DNA of 64,000 nucleotides. Origin: Mesorhizobium sp. CA8. Its GTDB lineage: Bacteria > Pseudomonadota > Alphaproteobacteria > Rhizobiales > Rhizobiaceae. A model generated the notes under the pieces. It searched no databases and was not told where the DNA came from. It worked only from the letters and a program-made list of their open reading frames with translations. The stretch is from the NCBI RefSeq assembly GCF_020164955.1, contig NZ_JAIUHG010000012.1, forward strand, positions 1-64,000, given 5' to 3'. The position numbers and the translations under genes were made by a program. The first letter of the stretch is position 1; each line of letters begins with the position of its first letter. This document shows, piece by piece, positions 34,903-43,592 of this stretch.

Positions 34903-35919
34903 ATGACTGCAAAGAAAGAACGGCCGACAGGCCTCCTCGCCATCGACCGCGAGATGGCGCGCCAGCATCAGGACGCGCTTGCTTCCTTCGAGAATAACAC
35001 GGATGCCGCCGCTAAGGTCGCAGCCTCGATCAGGAAGACCGGCCGGCTCGTCCTGCTCGGCATGGGCGCCTCGCACGCCGTCGCTCGCGCAGTCGAGCCG
35101 CTCTATCGCGCACATGGGATCGACGCCATCGCGCTGCCGCTGTCGGAACAGCTTGGACAGCCGCTGCCGCTTGAAGGCAGGACAGTGATCGTGACTTCGC
35201 AGTCGGGCGAAAGCGCCGAGGTGCTGCGCTGGTTTGCCGAGACCCGCGATCGCGCCGAAACCTTCGGCCTGACGCTGGAGGCCGGCTCGCTCCTTGGCCG
35301 TACGGTGCCTTGCCTTGTCGGCGCCGGCGGTACCGAGCTCGCCTTTGCCGCGACCCGCAGCCTGACCGTGACCTTCGCCTTGCATCTCGCCATCCTGACT
35401 GCGCTTGGCGACGATCCCGCCGGCGCCCTTGCCGTGCTCAAGGCGCCTCAGGCGGTCGAGATCGATACCGCGCTCGCGGCGCTGAGGACGGTCACGACCA
35501 TCGTCACTTCCGGCCGCAAGCTTCAAGGCGTGGCTGAAGCCCTTGCGCTCGGCTTCACCGAACTGTCGCGCCTGCCTTGTTTCTCGCTCGAAGGCGGTCA
35601 GCTGCGCCACGGGCCAATGGAGATGCTGGGTCCAAGCATTGGCGTCGTTCTTTTCCGCGGCGACGATCCGACCGCCGACCTTGTCACCGCGATGGCCCTG
35701 TCCGTTGTCGAGACCGGTGCGCCGCTGATCGTGTTCGACGCTTCCGGCAAACCGCCAGTCGCAGGCGCCGTGACACTCGCCTTCAAACCCGCCACGGGCC
35801 TGGCGGCGGTCTTTGCCATGCTGCCGGTGGCGCAGCGCCTGATGATCGCCTTCGCCGATTCCCGCGTCGAGAATGCCGGAACGCCGGTGCGTACCACCAA
35901 GATCACCAGGAGCGAGTGA
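34903..35919 (+). CDS. SIS-domain sugar isomerase/deglycase-like protein (FrlB-like)
   Basis: The 338-residue protein has two SIS domains. The first has LVLLGMGASHAVAR and the phosphosugar-binding SQSGESAEVLRW. The second contains SGRKLQGVAEALALGFTEL and EGGQLRHGPMEML. The family includes GlmS isomerase domains, NagB-II deaminases and FrlB, which splits fructosamine 6-phosphate. No glutaminase domain is present, so it is not GlmS. Its place between permeases and a PfkB kinase copies the frlB/frlD pairing. FrlB is about 330 residues, similar to this. Its stop overlaps the kinase start. Alternative: an amino-sugar 6-phosphate isomerase/deaminase. Confidence 0.82.
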   Translation: MTAKKERPTGLLAIDREMARQHQDALASFENNTDAAAKVAASIRKTGRLVLLGMGASHAVARAVEPLYRAHGIDAIALPLSEQLGQPLPLEGRTVIVTSQSGESAEVLRWFAETRDRAETFGLTLEAGSLLGRTVPCLVGAGGTELAFAATRSLTVTFALHLAILTALGDDPAGALAVLKAPQAVEIDTALAALRTVTTIVTSGRKLQGVAEALALGFTELSRLPCFSLEGGQLRHGPMEMLGPSIGVVLFRGDDPTADLVTAMALSVVETGAPLIVFDASGKPPVAGAVTLAFKPATGLAAVFAMLPVAQRLMIAFADSRVENAGTPVRTTKITRSE

Positions 35920-36857
35920 TGCAGCCGCTTGCGGTGATCGGCAACGTCAATGTCGATCTGATCGTCGGGCCGGTCGCACCCTGGCCGAAGGCCGGCACGG
36001 AGACCGTCGTCGATCATGACGACCTGCGGGTCGGTGGCCAGGCCGGCAATACGGCGCTTGCGTGGCAAGCGCTGGGTATCGATTTCGACATTGCAGCCAA
36101 TCTCGGCGACGACCAGTTCGGGCGCTGGCTGCGCGAAGCCTTCGGGGGCCGGGCGCAGAAATGGCCGGTTCGTCCCGAAGGCACGACATTGTCGGTCGGC
36201 ATGACCCACCCGGACGGCGAGCGCACCTTCTTCACCACGCGCGGCCACCTGCCCCGGTTCAGCCTGGACGACGCGCTCTCCGCGCTGGACGGCAATCGGC
36301 TTTCCGGTGGTTATGCGCTGCTCTGCGGCTCTTTCCTCACCGACGACCTGACGCGCGATTACGGCGCTTTTTTCGACTGGGCCGAGGCGCACCGCATCGC
36401 CGTCGCGCTCGACACAGGCTGGCCGATCGACGGCTGGACGGAAGCGAACTGCACCGCTGCGCGCGGCTGGCTGTCGCGCTGCGAACTGGCGCTCTTCAAC
36501 GAGGTCGAGACGACCACACTGGCCGGGCTGGCAAGCCCGGGGGAAGCGGCGCGAAAGATCCGTGACGGTATGAGGGACGGCGCGACGGTGGTCGTCAAGC
36601 GCGGACCGGACGGCGCGATCGCCATCGGCGCCGACCGCAAACTCATTGAAGCGGCCGCGCCCCGCGTCACCGTCATCGACACAATCGGCGCCGGCGATGT
36701 CTTCAACGCCGCGTTCCTGGCGGCGCTGGCGCAGGGGCGATCGCTGGAAAAGTGCCTGTCCGCCGCCATTCAAGTGGCCTCGCGCGCCATCTCAACCCTG
36801 CCCCGCGACTATGGCGGGCCGATTCAATTCGAGGATGCCGCCCATGAGCGCGCTTGA
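35919..36857 (+). CDS. PfkB-family carbohydrate kinase (FrlD-like candidate)
   Basis: The 312-residue kinase opens with VIGNVNVDLIVGP and has the PfkB signature GGQAGNTALAWQALG. The catalytic motif DTIGAGDVFNAAF (base Asp) is near residue 252. It phosphorylates a sugar or sugar derivative taken in by the operon. FrlD of Bacillus, which phosphorylates fructosamines at the 6 position, is also a PfkB protein. ATG 35919 overlaps the SIS stop (ATGA), and the 3' end overlaps the ATPase start by 14 bases, so all three are translationally linked. Confidence 0.9.
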   Translation: MQPLAVIGNVNVDLIVGPVAPWPKAGTETVVDHDDLRVGGQAGNTALAWQALGIDFDIAANLGDDQFGRWLREAFGGRAQKWPVRPEGTTLSVGMTHPDGERTFFTTRGHLPRFSLDDALSALDGNRLSGGYALLCGSFLTDDLTRDYGAFFDWAEAHRIAVALDTGWPIDGWTEANCTAARGWLSRCELALFNEVETTTLAGLASPGEAARKIRDGMRDGATVVVKRGPDGAIAIGADRKLIEAAAPRVTVIDTIGAGDVFNAAFLAALAQGRSLEKCLSAAIQVASRAISTLPRDYGGPIQFEDAAHERA

Positions 36858-37917
36858 AATCCGCGATGTCCGCAAGAACTACGGCAGCGTCGAGACGCTG
36901 AAAGGCATCGACATCGCACTCGAAAACGGCGAGTTCCTGGTGCTGCTCGGCTCCTCGGGCTGCGGCAAGTCCACCTTGCTCAACATCATCGCCGGTCTCG
37001 CCGAAGCAACCAGCGGCGACGTGCTGATCGGCGGCCGGTCGGTGCTTGGCGTGCATCCGAAGAACCGCGACATCGCCATGGTCTTCCAGTCCTACGCGCT
37101 CTATCCGAACCTGACGGTGAGCCGCAACATCGGCTTCGGCCTGGAGATGCGCAAGGTTCCCGCCGCCGAGCGCGACAAGGCGGTGCGCGAGACGGCGAAG
37201 CTCCTGCAAATCGAGAACCTGCTCGACCGCAAGCCCGGCCAGTTGTCCGGCGGTCAGCGCCAGCGCGTCGCGATCGGAAGGGCTCTGGTGCGCAAGCCAC
37301 AGGTCTTCCTGTTCGATGAGCCGCTCTCCAACCTCGACGCCAAGCTGCGCCTGGAAATGCGCACCGAATTGAAGCGCCTGCACGAGATGCTGCGCACCAC
37401 GGTCGTCTACGTCACCCATGACCAGATCGAGGCGATGACGCTGGCGACCCGCATCGCCGTCATGCGCGACGGCCGCATCGAACAGCTGGGCACGCCGGAA
37501 GAAATCTACAACCATCCCGCGACGCTCTATGTCGCGGGCTTCGTCGGCGCGCCTTCGATGAACATGCTGGAAGCGGTTGTCGAGGACGGCAAGCTCGCGA
37601 TCGTCGGCACGGATGTGCGGCTGGCGTTGCCCGCGCGCTACGCTGACACCGCCCGCGAAGGCGCTTCGGTTGTCGCCGGCATCAGGCCCGAGGCGCTTCG
37701 CCTTAGTCCGGGCGGCGCCGAATTGTCGCTGCCGGTCGAGATCGACGTCGTTGAACTGACGGGACCGGAACAGGTCACCACCGCCCGGATTGGCGCGCAG
37801 AAATTGACGGCAACCTTGCCGCCGCAGGCCCGTGTCGCCAAGGGCCAGCCATGCGCCTTTGTCTTTGATGCGGCCGCGCTTCGTCTCTTCGATCCGGCTA
37901 CCGGCAAGGCTTTTTGA
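36844..37917 (+). CDS. ABC transporter ATP-binding protein, UgpC/MsmK type
   Basis: The 357-residue ATPase has Walker A GSSGCGKST (residues 36-44) and Walker B VFLFDEP. The signature LSGGQRQRVAIGRALVRKP and a Q-loop (VFQSYALYP) are also present. The C-terminal TOBE-like regulatory domain starts after AGFVGAPSMNMLE. It energises the two permeases. ATG 36844 lies inside the kinase gene's end. The operon thus has its own ATPase, unlike Bacillus frl, which borrows MsmX. A hairpin (37963-37991) follows. Confidence 0.94.
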   Translation: MSALEIRDVRKNYGSVETLKGIDIALENGEFLVLLGSSGCGKSTLLNIIAGLAEATSGDVLIGGRSVLGVHPKNRDIAMVFQSYALYPNLTVSRNIGFGLEMRKVPAAERDKAVRETAKLLQIENLLDRKPGQLSGGQRQRVAIGRALVRKPQVFLFDEPLSNLDAKLRLEMRTELKRLHEMLRTTVVYVTHDQIEAMTLATRIAVMRDGRIEQLGTPEEIYNHPATLYVAGFVGAPSMNMLEAVVEDGKLAIVGTDVRLALPARYADTAREGASVVAGIRPEALRLSPGGAELSLPVEIDVVELTGPEQVTTARIGAQKLTATLPPQARVAKGQPCAFVFDAAALRLFDPATGKAF

Positions 37918-37962
37918 GCAAATCGCCCGCCGTCCACCCTCATGGCCTGATCGATAGTCGAG

Positions 37963-37991
37963 CGGGTCAGCTCGCGGACGAGGCTGACCCG
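37963..37991. terminator. Hairpin between convergent ABC ATPase and aldehyde dehydrogenase genes
   Basis: CGGGTCAGCTCG and CGAGGCTGACCCG pair over 12 bases with one bulged G and a CGGA loop. There is no T-run on either side, so it may act with Rho or as an mRNA 3' end stabiliser. Confidence 0.5.
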
Positions 37992-38002
37992 TCGCTTCGT
38001 CC

Positions 38003-39517
38003 TCAATCGATGTCGAACGACACGCCCTGCGCCAACGGCAGCGCTTTCGAATAGTTCACCGTGTTGGTGGCGCGGCGCATATAGGCCTTCCAGGCGTCCG
38101 AGCCGCTCTCGCGGCCGCCGCCCGTCTCCTTCTCGCCGCCGAACGCCCCGCCGATCTCGGCGCCCGAGGTGCCGATATTAACGTTGGCGATACCGCAGTC
38201 CGAGCCGTCGACGCCGAGGAACCGCTCCGATTCCTGCAGGTCGCGTGTGAAGATCGACGACGACAGGCCGGCGCCCACCGCATTGTGCTGCTCGAGCGCC
38301 TCGTCGAAATCGCTGTATCTCATGACATAGAGGATCGGCGCAAAGGTCTCTTCCGTCACCGGCGAGACCTGCTCCGGCATTTCGACCAGCGCCGGATGCA
38401 CATAATAGGCGTCCGGATGGCCGTTTTCGACGCGCGTGCCGCCGGTCACCTTGCCGCCATGCGCTTGGGCTTCCTTTAGCGCCTTCTGCATATTGTCGAA
38501 GGCCGCCTTGTCGATCAGCGGACCGACCAGCGCCTTGCCCTCCAGCGGATTGCCGACCGAAACCGTCTCATAAGCCTTCTTCAGCCGCGGCAAGAGCGCG
38601 TCATAGACGCTGTCATGCACGAACAGGCGCCTGAGCGTCGTGCAGCGCTGGCCGGCCGTGCCCATGGCGCCAAAGGCTATTGCTCTCAGCGCCATGTCGA
38701 GATCAGCGGTCGGACAGACGATGCCGGCATTGTTGCCGCCGAGCTCCAGCACCGCGCGCGCAAAGCGCTTGGCGAGCCTGGGACCGACCTCGCGGCCCAT
38801 GCGGGTCGAGCCGGTGGCGGAGACCAGCGGCACCTTCGGATGGTCGACCAGCACTTCGCCGGCGGCGCGGTCGCCGATCAGCACCTGGAGCAGCCCTGCC
38901 GGCGCGTCCGCGCCGAAACGCTTTGCGGCGCGGTTGAAGATCGCCTCGCAGGCAAGGGCGGTCAGCGGCGTCTTTTCCGACGGCTTCCACACCACCGCAT
39001 CGCCGCAGACGAAGGCAAGCGCCGCATTCCACGACCATACCGCGACCGGGAAATTGAAGGCCGAGATGACGCCGACGACGCCGAGCGGATGCCAGGTCTC
39101 CATCATGCGGTGTCCGGGACGTTCGGTGGCGATGGTGAGGCCGTACAATTGCCGCGACAGGCCGACGGCGAAATCGCAGATGTCGATCATCTCCTGGACC
39201 TCGCCCAGGCCCTCGGACGGGATCTTGCCGACCTCGATCGACACCAGCCGGCCGAGCTCGTCCTTATGCGCGCGCAGTTCTTCGCCGAGCAGGCGAACCA
39301 GTTCGCCGCGCTTCGGCCCCGGCACCAGCCGCCAGCTCTGGAAGGCCTTGTGCGCGGCATCGATGGCCTTGCCGGCGTCAGCCGCCGAGATCGACTTCAG
39401 CGCTGCGATCTGTTCGCCCGTCACCGGGCTGCGCACAATGAGGTCGCCTCCGACAAGTGCATCTGTAGCCACGCCCAGTTTCTCGAGAAGCGAGGCCGTT
39501 TCCTTGGCTAATGTCAT
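38003..39517 (-). CDS. ALDH7-type aldehyde dehydrogenase (alpha-aminoadipic semialdehyde dehydrogenase)
   Basis: The 504-residue NAD-dependent enzyme has the ALDH core: Glu in ELGGNNAGIV and catalytic Cys in GTAGQRCTTLRR near residue 295. The C-terminal ANVNIGTSGAEIGGAFGGEK and GGGRESGSDAWKAYMR are highly characteristic of the ALDH7/antiquitin branch, which oxidises alpha-aminoadipic semialdehyde in lysine breakdown. It converges on a possible fructosamine operon whose breakdown could release lysine. glutaryl-CoA dehydrogenase, further along the lysine route, is also in this window. GGGATA precedes the ATG region. Confidence 0.9.
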   Translation of the reverse strand: MTLAKETASLLEKLGVATDALVGGDLIVRSPVTGEQIAALKSISAADAGKAIDAAHKAFQSWRLVPGPKRGELVRLLGEELRAHKDELGRLVSIEVGKIPSEGLGEVQEMIDICDFAVGLSRQLYGLTIATERPGHRMMETWHPLGVVGVISAFNFPVAVWSWNAALAFVCGDAVVWKPSEKTPLTALACEAIFNRAAKRFGADAPAGLLQVLIGDRAAGEVLVDHPKVPLVSATGSTRMGREVGPRLAKRFARAVLELGGNNAGIVCPTADLDMALRAIAFGAMGTAGQRCTTLRRLFVHDSVYDALLPRLKKAYETVSVGNPLEGKALVGPLIDKAAFDNMQKALKEAQAHGGKVTGGTRVENGHPDAYYVHPALVEMPEQVSPVTEETFAPILYVMRYSDFDEALEQHNAVGAGLSSSIFTRDLQESERFLGVDGSDCGIANVNIGTSGAEIGGAFGGEKETGGGRESGSDAWKAYMRRATNTVNYSKALPLAQGVSFDID

Positions 39518-39704
39518 TTTTTTTATCCCTTTTCAGATTCCCGCCTCTCACAGGGCGGTGGAGCCATGCGCCATGCGCTGTCCGTGCCATCAAACACGTC
39601 CAGGCGCCTTTCATGGCGTGGCATTACTCGTTTCGGGGAAAAACCGCCACCCCGGCATGGTCCAAGGCCGGATCGCAAAATTGGGCCAGGCGGGCGAAGC
39701 CGGA

Positions 39705-40979
39705 TCAGCGGGCCTTCTGGATCGAGGACTTCTCTGCGCTTTCCTTGATCAGCCGGTCGATATGCATCCGGATATGCGCCGCCTCGGCCGCGGTGTTGGC
39801 CAAAGCGATGGCGCGGTCGAAGGCGACACGTGCCTCCTCGTTGCGGCCAAGCTGCATCAGCAGCCCGCCTCTCAGTCCGAAGAAGTGAAAATAGCCCGAC
39901 AGCCGCTCTTCCAGCGGCTCGATCATGGCAAGCGCGGCTTCCGGGCCGCGTACCTTGCTGACCGCGACGGCGCGATTGAGCGTCACCACGGGCGAAGGCT
40001 GCATCTGCTCAAGCAGACCGTAGAGCAGGTCGATCTCGGTCCAGTCGGTATCCTCGGCCGTCGCCGCCCGCGCATGCAGCGCTGCGATCGCCGCCTGCAC
40101 CTGGTAGGGACCGGGCTTGCGGTGGCGCAGCGCCTTGTCGACCAGCGCCAAGCCCTCGTCGATCATCTTGCGGCTCCAGAGCGAGCGGTCCTGGTCCTCG
40201 AGCAGCACGACCTCGCCATTCTCGTCGAAGCGCGCCGGCGCGCGCGCATGCTGGAGAAGCAGCAGCGCCGTCAGCCCCATGATTTCCGGTTCCTGCTGGA
40301 ACAGCCTGAGCAGCAGCCGGGCGAGCCGGATCGCCTCCTCGCATAGCGGCGCGCGGGCCGGCGCCTCGCCGCCATTGCTCGAATATCCCTCGTTGAAGAT
40401 CAGATAGACCATCGCGGCCACTGCGGCGAGCCGCTCCGAGCGCTCGACCGCGCCCGGCGTTTCGAACGGCACGCCGGCATCGGCAATGCGCGCCTTGGCG
40501 CGGGTGATGCGCTGTTCCATGGCGCTCTCGCCGACCAGGAAGGCGCGCGCGATCTGCTTGACGGTGAGGCCGGAGACGATGCGCAGCGCCACCGCGATCT
40601 GCTGCGTTGGCGGCAGATCCGGATGGCAGCAGATGAACAGAAGCCGCAAGATGTCGTCGCGGTAATGCGCGCCGTCCAGCCGCTCGGCCATGTCGCTCTC
40701 GGCGTCCTCCAGATCGGATACCTGGTCTTCCTCCGGCATCGGCGCCTGCTTGGCGCGCTTGCGCACCGCGTCGATGCCGCTGTTGCGGCCGACGAAGATC
40801 AGCCAGGCGGCGGGATCGCGCGGCGGCCCGTTCTTCGGCCAGTTCTTGAGCGCCCTCAGGCACGCATCCTGGAAAGCCTCTTCCGCGGCGTCGAGGTCAC
40901 GGAAGTAGCGCAGCAGCGCGCCCATCGCCTGCGGACGGGCGTTGCTGATTGCGGTGCTTATCCAGGCGAACTCTGTCAT
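39705..40979 (-). CDS. ECF42-type RNA polymerase sigma factor with C-terminal extension
   Basis: The 424-residue protein has sigma-2 (FRDLDAAEEAFQDACLRALKNWP; WLIFVGRNSGIDAVRKR) and sigma-4 (SGLTVKQIARAFLVGESAMEQRITRAKARI) regions. A long C-terminal extension with TPR-like helices follows (GRNEEARVAFDRAIAL). This layout, plus a DGPF gene upstream, defines the ECF42 group. These sigma factors lack an obvious anti-sigma; the extension is thought to control activity. The ATG overlaps the DGPF stop by four bases. A promoter-like TGTCGG-N17-CGTCC before the DGPF gene fits autoactivation. Confidence 0.92.
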   Translation of the reverse strand: MTEFAWISTAISNARPQAMGALLRYFRDLDAAEEAFQDACLRALKNWPKNGPPRDPAAWLIFVGRNSGIDAVRKRAKQAPMPEEDQVSDLEDAESDMAERLDGAHYRDDILRLLFICCHPDLPPTQQIAVALRIVSGLTVKQIARAFLVGESAMEQRITRAKARIADAGVPFETPGAVERSERLAAVAAMVYLIFNEGYSSNGGEAPARAPLCEEAIRLARLLLRLFQQEPEIMGLTALLLLQHARAPARFDENGEVVLLEDQDRSLWSRKMIDEGLALVDKALRHRKPGPYQVQAAIAALHARAATAEDTDWTEIDLLYGLLEQMQPSPVVTLNRAVAVSKVRGPEAALAMIEPLEERLSGYFHFFGLRGGLLMQLGRNEEARVAFDRAIALANTAAEAAHIRMHIDRLIKESAEKSSIQKAR

Positions 40980-41350
40980 ACCGCGACCTTTGTCGGATTG
41001 AAGACCGAAACCGGTCGGATCTCATACGAGCCGCCGCTCGGATTGACCTCGGAGAGCTCGCGCGCGAATTCGACGGCTTCGTCGAGATCGTTGCATTCGA
41101 GCGTGTAGAAGCCGAGGAATTGTTCCTTGGTCTCGGCGAACGGACCGTCGAGCACGATCGACTCCCCTTTGACCTTTCGCAGTGTCGTGGCCGCCGTCGT
41201 CGGCAAAAGGCGCGCCACCGGCCCCAGTCGGCCGGCCTTGGCATATTTGTCCTGCACGTTGAGGAGCTTTGCCATGACCTCGTCGTCCTGTTCCTTGCTC
41301 CAGGAGCAGACGACGTCTTCGGAGGCGTAGCAGAGGATGGCGTAGAGCAT
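40976..41350 (-). CDS. DGPF/YCII-domain protein
   Basis: The 124-residue ferredoxin-like-fold protein carries the namesake motif VLDGPFAETKEQFLGFY. In ECF42 loci, DGPF proteins are the main partners and targets of the sigma factor; their biochemical role is unknown. ATG 41350 has AAGGAC upstream; a longer reading from 41485 would enter the promoter. The stop overlaps the sigma gene's ATG (ATGA). Confidence 0.9.
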   Translation of the reverse strand: MLYAILCYASEDVVCSWSKEQDDEVMAKLLNVQDKYAKAGRLGPVARLLPTTAATTLRKVKGESIVLDGPFAETKEQFLGFYTLECNDLDEAVEFARELSEVNPSGGSYEIRPVSVFNPTKVAV

Positions 41351-41372
41351 GGTGCGTCCTTTCCGTATCAAA

Positions 41373-41400
41373 GGACGCGACACTAGGACCCTTCCCGACA
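41373..41400 (-). promoter_or_regulatory. Candidate ECF42 promoter TGTCGG-N17-CGTCC
   Basis: On the minus strand TGTCGG (41400-41395) is followed 17 bases later by CGTCC (41377-41373), 23 bases before the DGPF start. ECF42 promoters have a TGTCGA-like -35 and a CGTC-like -10, so only one -35 base differs. A perfect inverted repeat CGATAAA-AAAA-TTTATCG (41407-41424) lies directly upstream and could be an extra site. Confidence 0.6.
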
Positions 41401-41460
41401 CGAGGTCGATAAAAAAATTTATCGAGAGATCACGGATTTGGCGATCTTTGCGCCCGCCTA

Positions 41461-42552
41461 TCAGGCGCCGTGCGCCTGCAGCCATCTGAGCACCAGCGTT
41501 TCTTCCTCGTCCAGGCCGGATATCAGGCGTTTGCGCTTGTTGGCCTCCGCCATTTCGTCAAGCAGGCGCCCTTTGCTCCACGCCTCGAACACCAGCGGAT
41601 GGATGTAGCACTTGCGGCAGACCGCCCGGGTATTGCCCAACCGCTCGGCGACCTTGTCGACGACGCTGTTGATCACCCGGTTTTGCTGCGTTTTGCTTTC
41701 CGGCAGCTCGGTCCCGGCAAACAGCGACGCCGCATGGATCGTGCCGCCCCAGGTGCGGAAATGCTTTGAGCTGAATTCGGCGCCGGATGCCTCGCGAATA
41801 TAGCGGTTGACGTCCTCCGAGCGCACCGGCCGCCGCTCGCCGTCCTCGTCGAGATATTGGAACAGCTTCTGTCCGGGCAGATCCTGGGCGCCGCGCACGA
41901 CCTTGGCGATGCGGCGATCGACCAGCTTCAGCTTCCATTCCTTGCCCGACTTGCCCTTGAAGGCGAAGCGCAGGCTGGAGCCGGTAATCTCGACATGGCG
42001 GTCGCGCAGCGTGGTCAGTCCGAAGCTCTTGTTGTCGCGTGCATAGGCCGCGTTGCCGATGCGGATCATAGTGTTGTCGAGCAACCAGACCACCGAGGCG
42101 ACGACGCGCTCCATCGGCAGCCCGTGCCGGCGCAGATCGGCATCGATCTGCCGCCTGAGAGCAGGCAGGCTATCCGCGAAAGCAACCAGGCTGGAATATT
42201 TGACGCCGTCGCGTTCCTCGGTCCATTGCGGGTGATAACGGTACTGCTTGCGGCCGCGCTGATCCCGGCCTGTCGCCTGGATATGGCCGTCCGGATCGGG
42301 TGATATCCACACATCCGTCCAGGCCGGCGGTATGACGATCGCCTTGATGCGGGCAAGCGTCGTTTCGTCGACGGTTCCGCCATCGGCCGCCAGATAGGTA
42401 AATCCCGTGCCTTTCCGCAATCTGCGTATGCCGGGGTCGGCATCGCTTACATAGTTGAGCGACGTGCTCTCGGCCGAACTGCGAGCGCCGTTCCCTCGTG
42501 TTTCCTCGGCCCGCGTCGAACGGTCCGAAGGCGATCCTGAATGCTGCAACAT
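41461..42552 (-). CDS. DNA topoisomerase IB
   Basis: The 363-residue enzyme relaxes supercoiled DNA through a 3'-phosphotyrosine intermediate. Catalytic-region motifs include DNTMIRIGNAAYARDN, FKGKSGKEWKL, the active-site HFRTWGGT and CRKCYIHP with nucleophile Tyr316. This matches the compact bacterial/poxvirus-like type IB group found in rhizobia. The N-terminal ~30 residues are disordered and may not be translated if a later start is used. The neighbouring DGPF/ECF42 genes on the same strand start over 100 bases downstream. Confidence 0.93.
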   Translation of the reverse strand: MLQHSGSPSDRSTRAEETRGNGARSSAESTSLNYVSDADPGIRRLRKGTGFTYLAADGGTVDETTLARIKAIVIPPAWTDVWISPDPDGHIQATGRDQRGRKQYRYHPQWTEERDGVKYSSLVAFADSLPALRRQIDADLRRHGLPMERVVASVVWLLDNTMIRIGNAAYARDNKSFGLTTLRDRHVEITGSSLRFAFKGKSGKEWKLKLVDRRIAKVVRGAQDLPGQKLFQYLDEDGERRPVRSEDVNRYIREASGAEFSSKHFRTWGGTIHAASLFAGTELPESKTQQNRVINSVVDKVAERLGNTRAVCRKCYIHPLVFEAWSKGRLLDEMAEANKRKRLISGLDEEETLVLRWLQAHGA

Positions 42553-42615
42553 GCCGGCTCCGCGAAATGGCCCGTAGATAAAGCCGCGCGCCGATGACTG
42601 GTTCCGAAAGAGGTT

Positions 42616-42723
42616 TCAGTCCCGCCGGTTGGCGGATGGATCGAAGACGGCGACGGTCTTGCGCCGCGACCAAAGCCATCGGCCGCGCCGCCAGCGCGGC
42701 GGCTTCATTTCGATGGTGATCAT
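42616..42723 (-). CDS. 35-residue Arg/Trp-rich small ORF coupled to the glycosyltransferase gene
   Basis: ATG at 42723 overlaps the glycosyltransferase stop (ATGA), a strong sign of translational coupling. The product begins MITIEMKPPRWRRGRWLWSR and ends with FDPSANRRD. It has ten Arg and three Trp and no membrane segment. It fills most of the gap before topoisomerase IB. I know no family. It could be a real small protein or a chance ORF; the coupled start and full use of the gap are the main support. Confidence 0.4.
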   Translation of the reverse strand: MITIEMKPPRWRRGRWLWSRRKTVAVFDPSANRRD

Positions 42724-43592
42724 CGCCGGCTCGCCGTCGTGTCGCCATACCGGGCGCCCACCCATGTCCCCAGCGACTTAGCGAACAACGCCAGCCACAC
42801 GATCGGCACCGACAGCCTTGCGAAGGTTCTGTCCTTGCCGGACAACCCCTCCTCGACCAGCTTGCCGACATTGCGCCGGTCGCGGAACACCTTCCGGAAC
42901 GGACGCACGGGTTTTTCGGCCTGGATAGACCGGAGATAGGCGCCATAGCGGCGCCCGCGGCGATACTGGTCGGCAAGCAAGCCGAATAGGCTCGTCTCAT
43001 TGCGGTGAACGGTCAGCACCCTCGGTTCCCAAACCGGCCGCAAAACCTCGGGCAGCCTGGCCATGAACTCGGTGTCTTCCCCAGACCTCATTCGCTCGTC
43101 GAACATCCCGTATCGCTCGAACAGCTTCCGGTCGAACGAAACGCCGTAGCGCTGTGCCTTCCCGGCCGAAAGACCGGGCAGGCGTCGCATATAGGTGACG
43201 AGATGCGCCGCGCATGCGACCAGATTGCGCGGGTGGCTGTTGAGGACGGCGCTCGCCACAGCCGCAGCACCCTCCCGGTGACGCTGCAGCCGGATTTCGG
43301 CCCATTGCGGGCAGGCCAGGCAATCATCGGCGAGAAAGGCGACGAACGGAGCTTGCGTTGCGGCAATGCCGCGATTTCGCGCAGCGCCGGCAAACAATCG
43401 CTCCTCGACCTCGATCGCTGTTACGTCGATGCCGCAATCGGCAAGCAGCGCCTTGGCGTTACCGCCGCCGGAATTCACCACCACGATCTCGAGCGGAATA
43501 TTTTGGTCGAGAACGGACCTTACCGCGGCCGCCAGCGCGGTCGGTGCCCGCAAACCAATCACCACGACCGCGAGATCCGGCCTCTCGGCCAT
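42720..43592 (-). CDS. Family 2 glycosyltransferase
   Basis: The 290-residue protein has a GT-A fold start (LAVVVIGLRAPTALAAAVRSVLDQ) and a metal-binding-like FLADDCLACP. The C-terminal half ends in a hydrophobic segment (IVWLALFAKSLGTWVG) that may tether it to the membrane. ATG 43592 overlaps the stop of the upstream glycosyltransferase (ATGA); the longer frame upstream is noise. Donor and acceptor are unknown. The pair probably acts on one surface or secreted glycan. Confidence 0.85.
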   Translation of the reverse strand: MAERPDLAVVVIGLRAPTALAAAVRSVLDQNIPLEIVVVNSGGGNAKALLADCGIDVTAIEVEERLFAGAARNRGIAATQAPFVAFLADDCLACPQWAEIRLQRHREGAAAVASAVLNSHPRNLVACAAHLVTYMRRLPGLSAGKAQRYGVSFDRKLFERYGMFDERMRSGEDTEFMARLPEVLRPVWEPRVLTVHRNETSLFGLLADQYRRGRRYGAYLRSIQAEKPVRPFRKVFRDRRNVGKLVEEGLSGKDRTFARLSVPIVWLALFAKSLGTWVGARYGDTTASRR

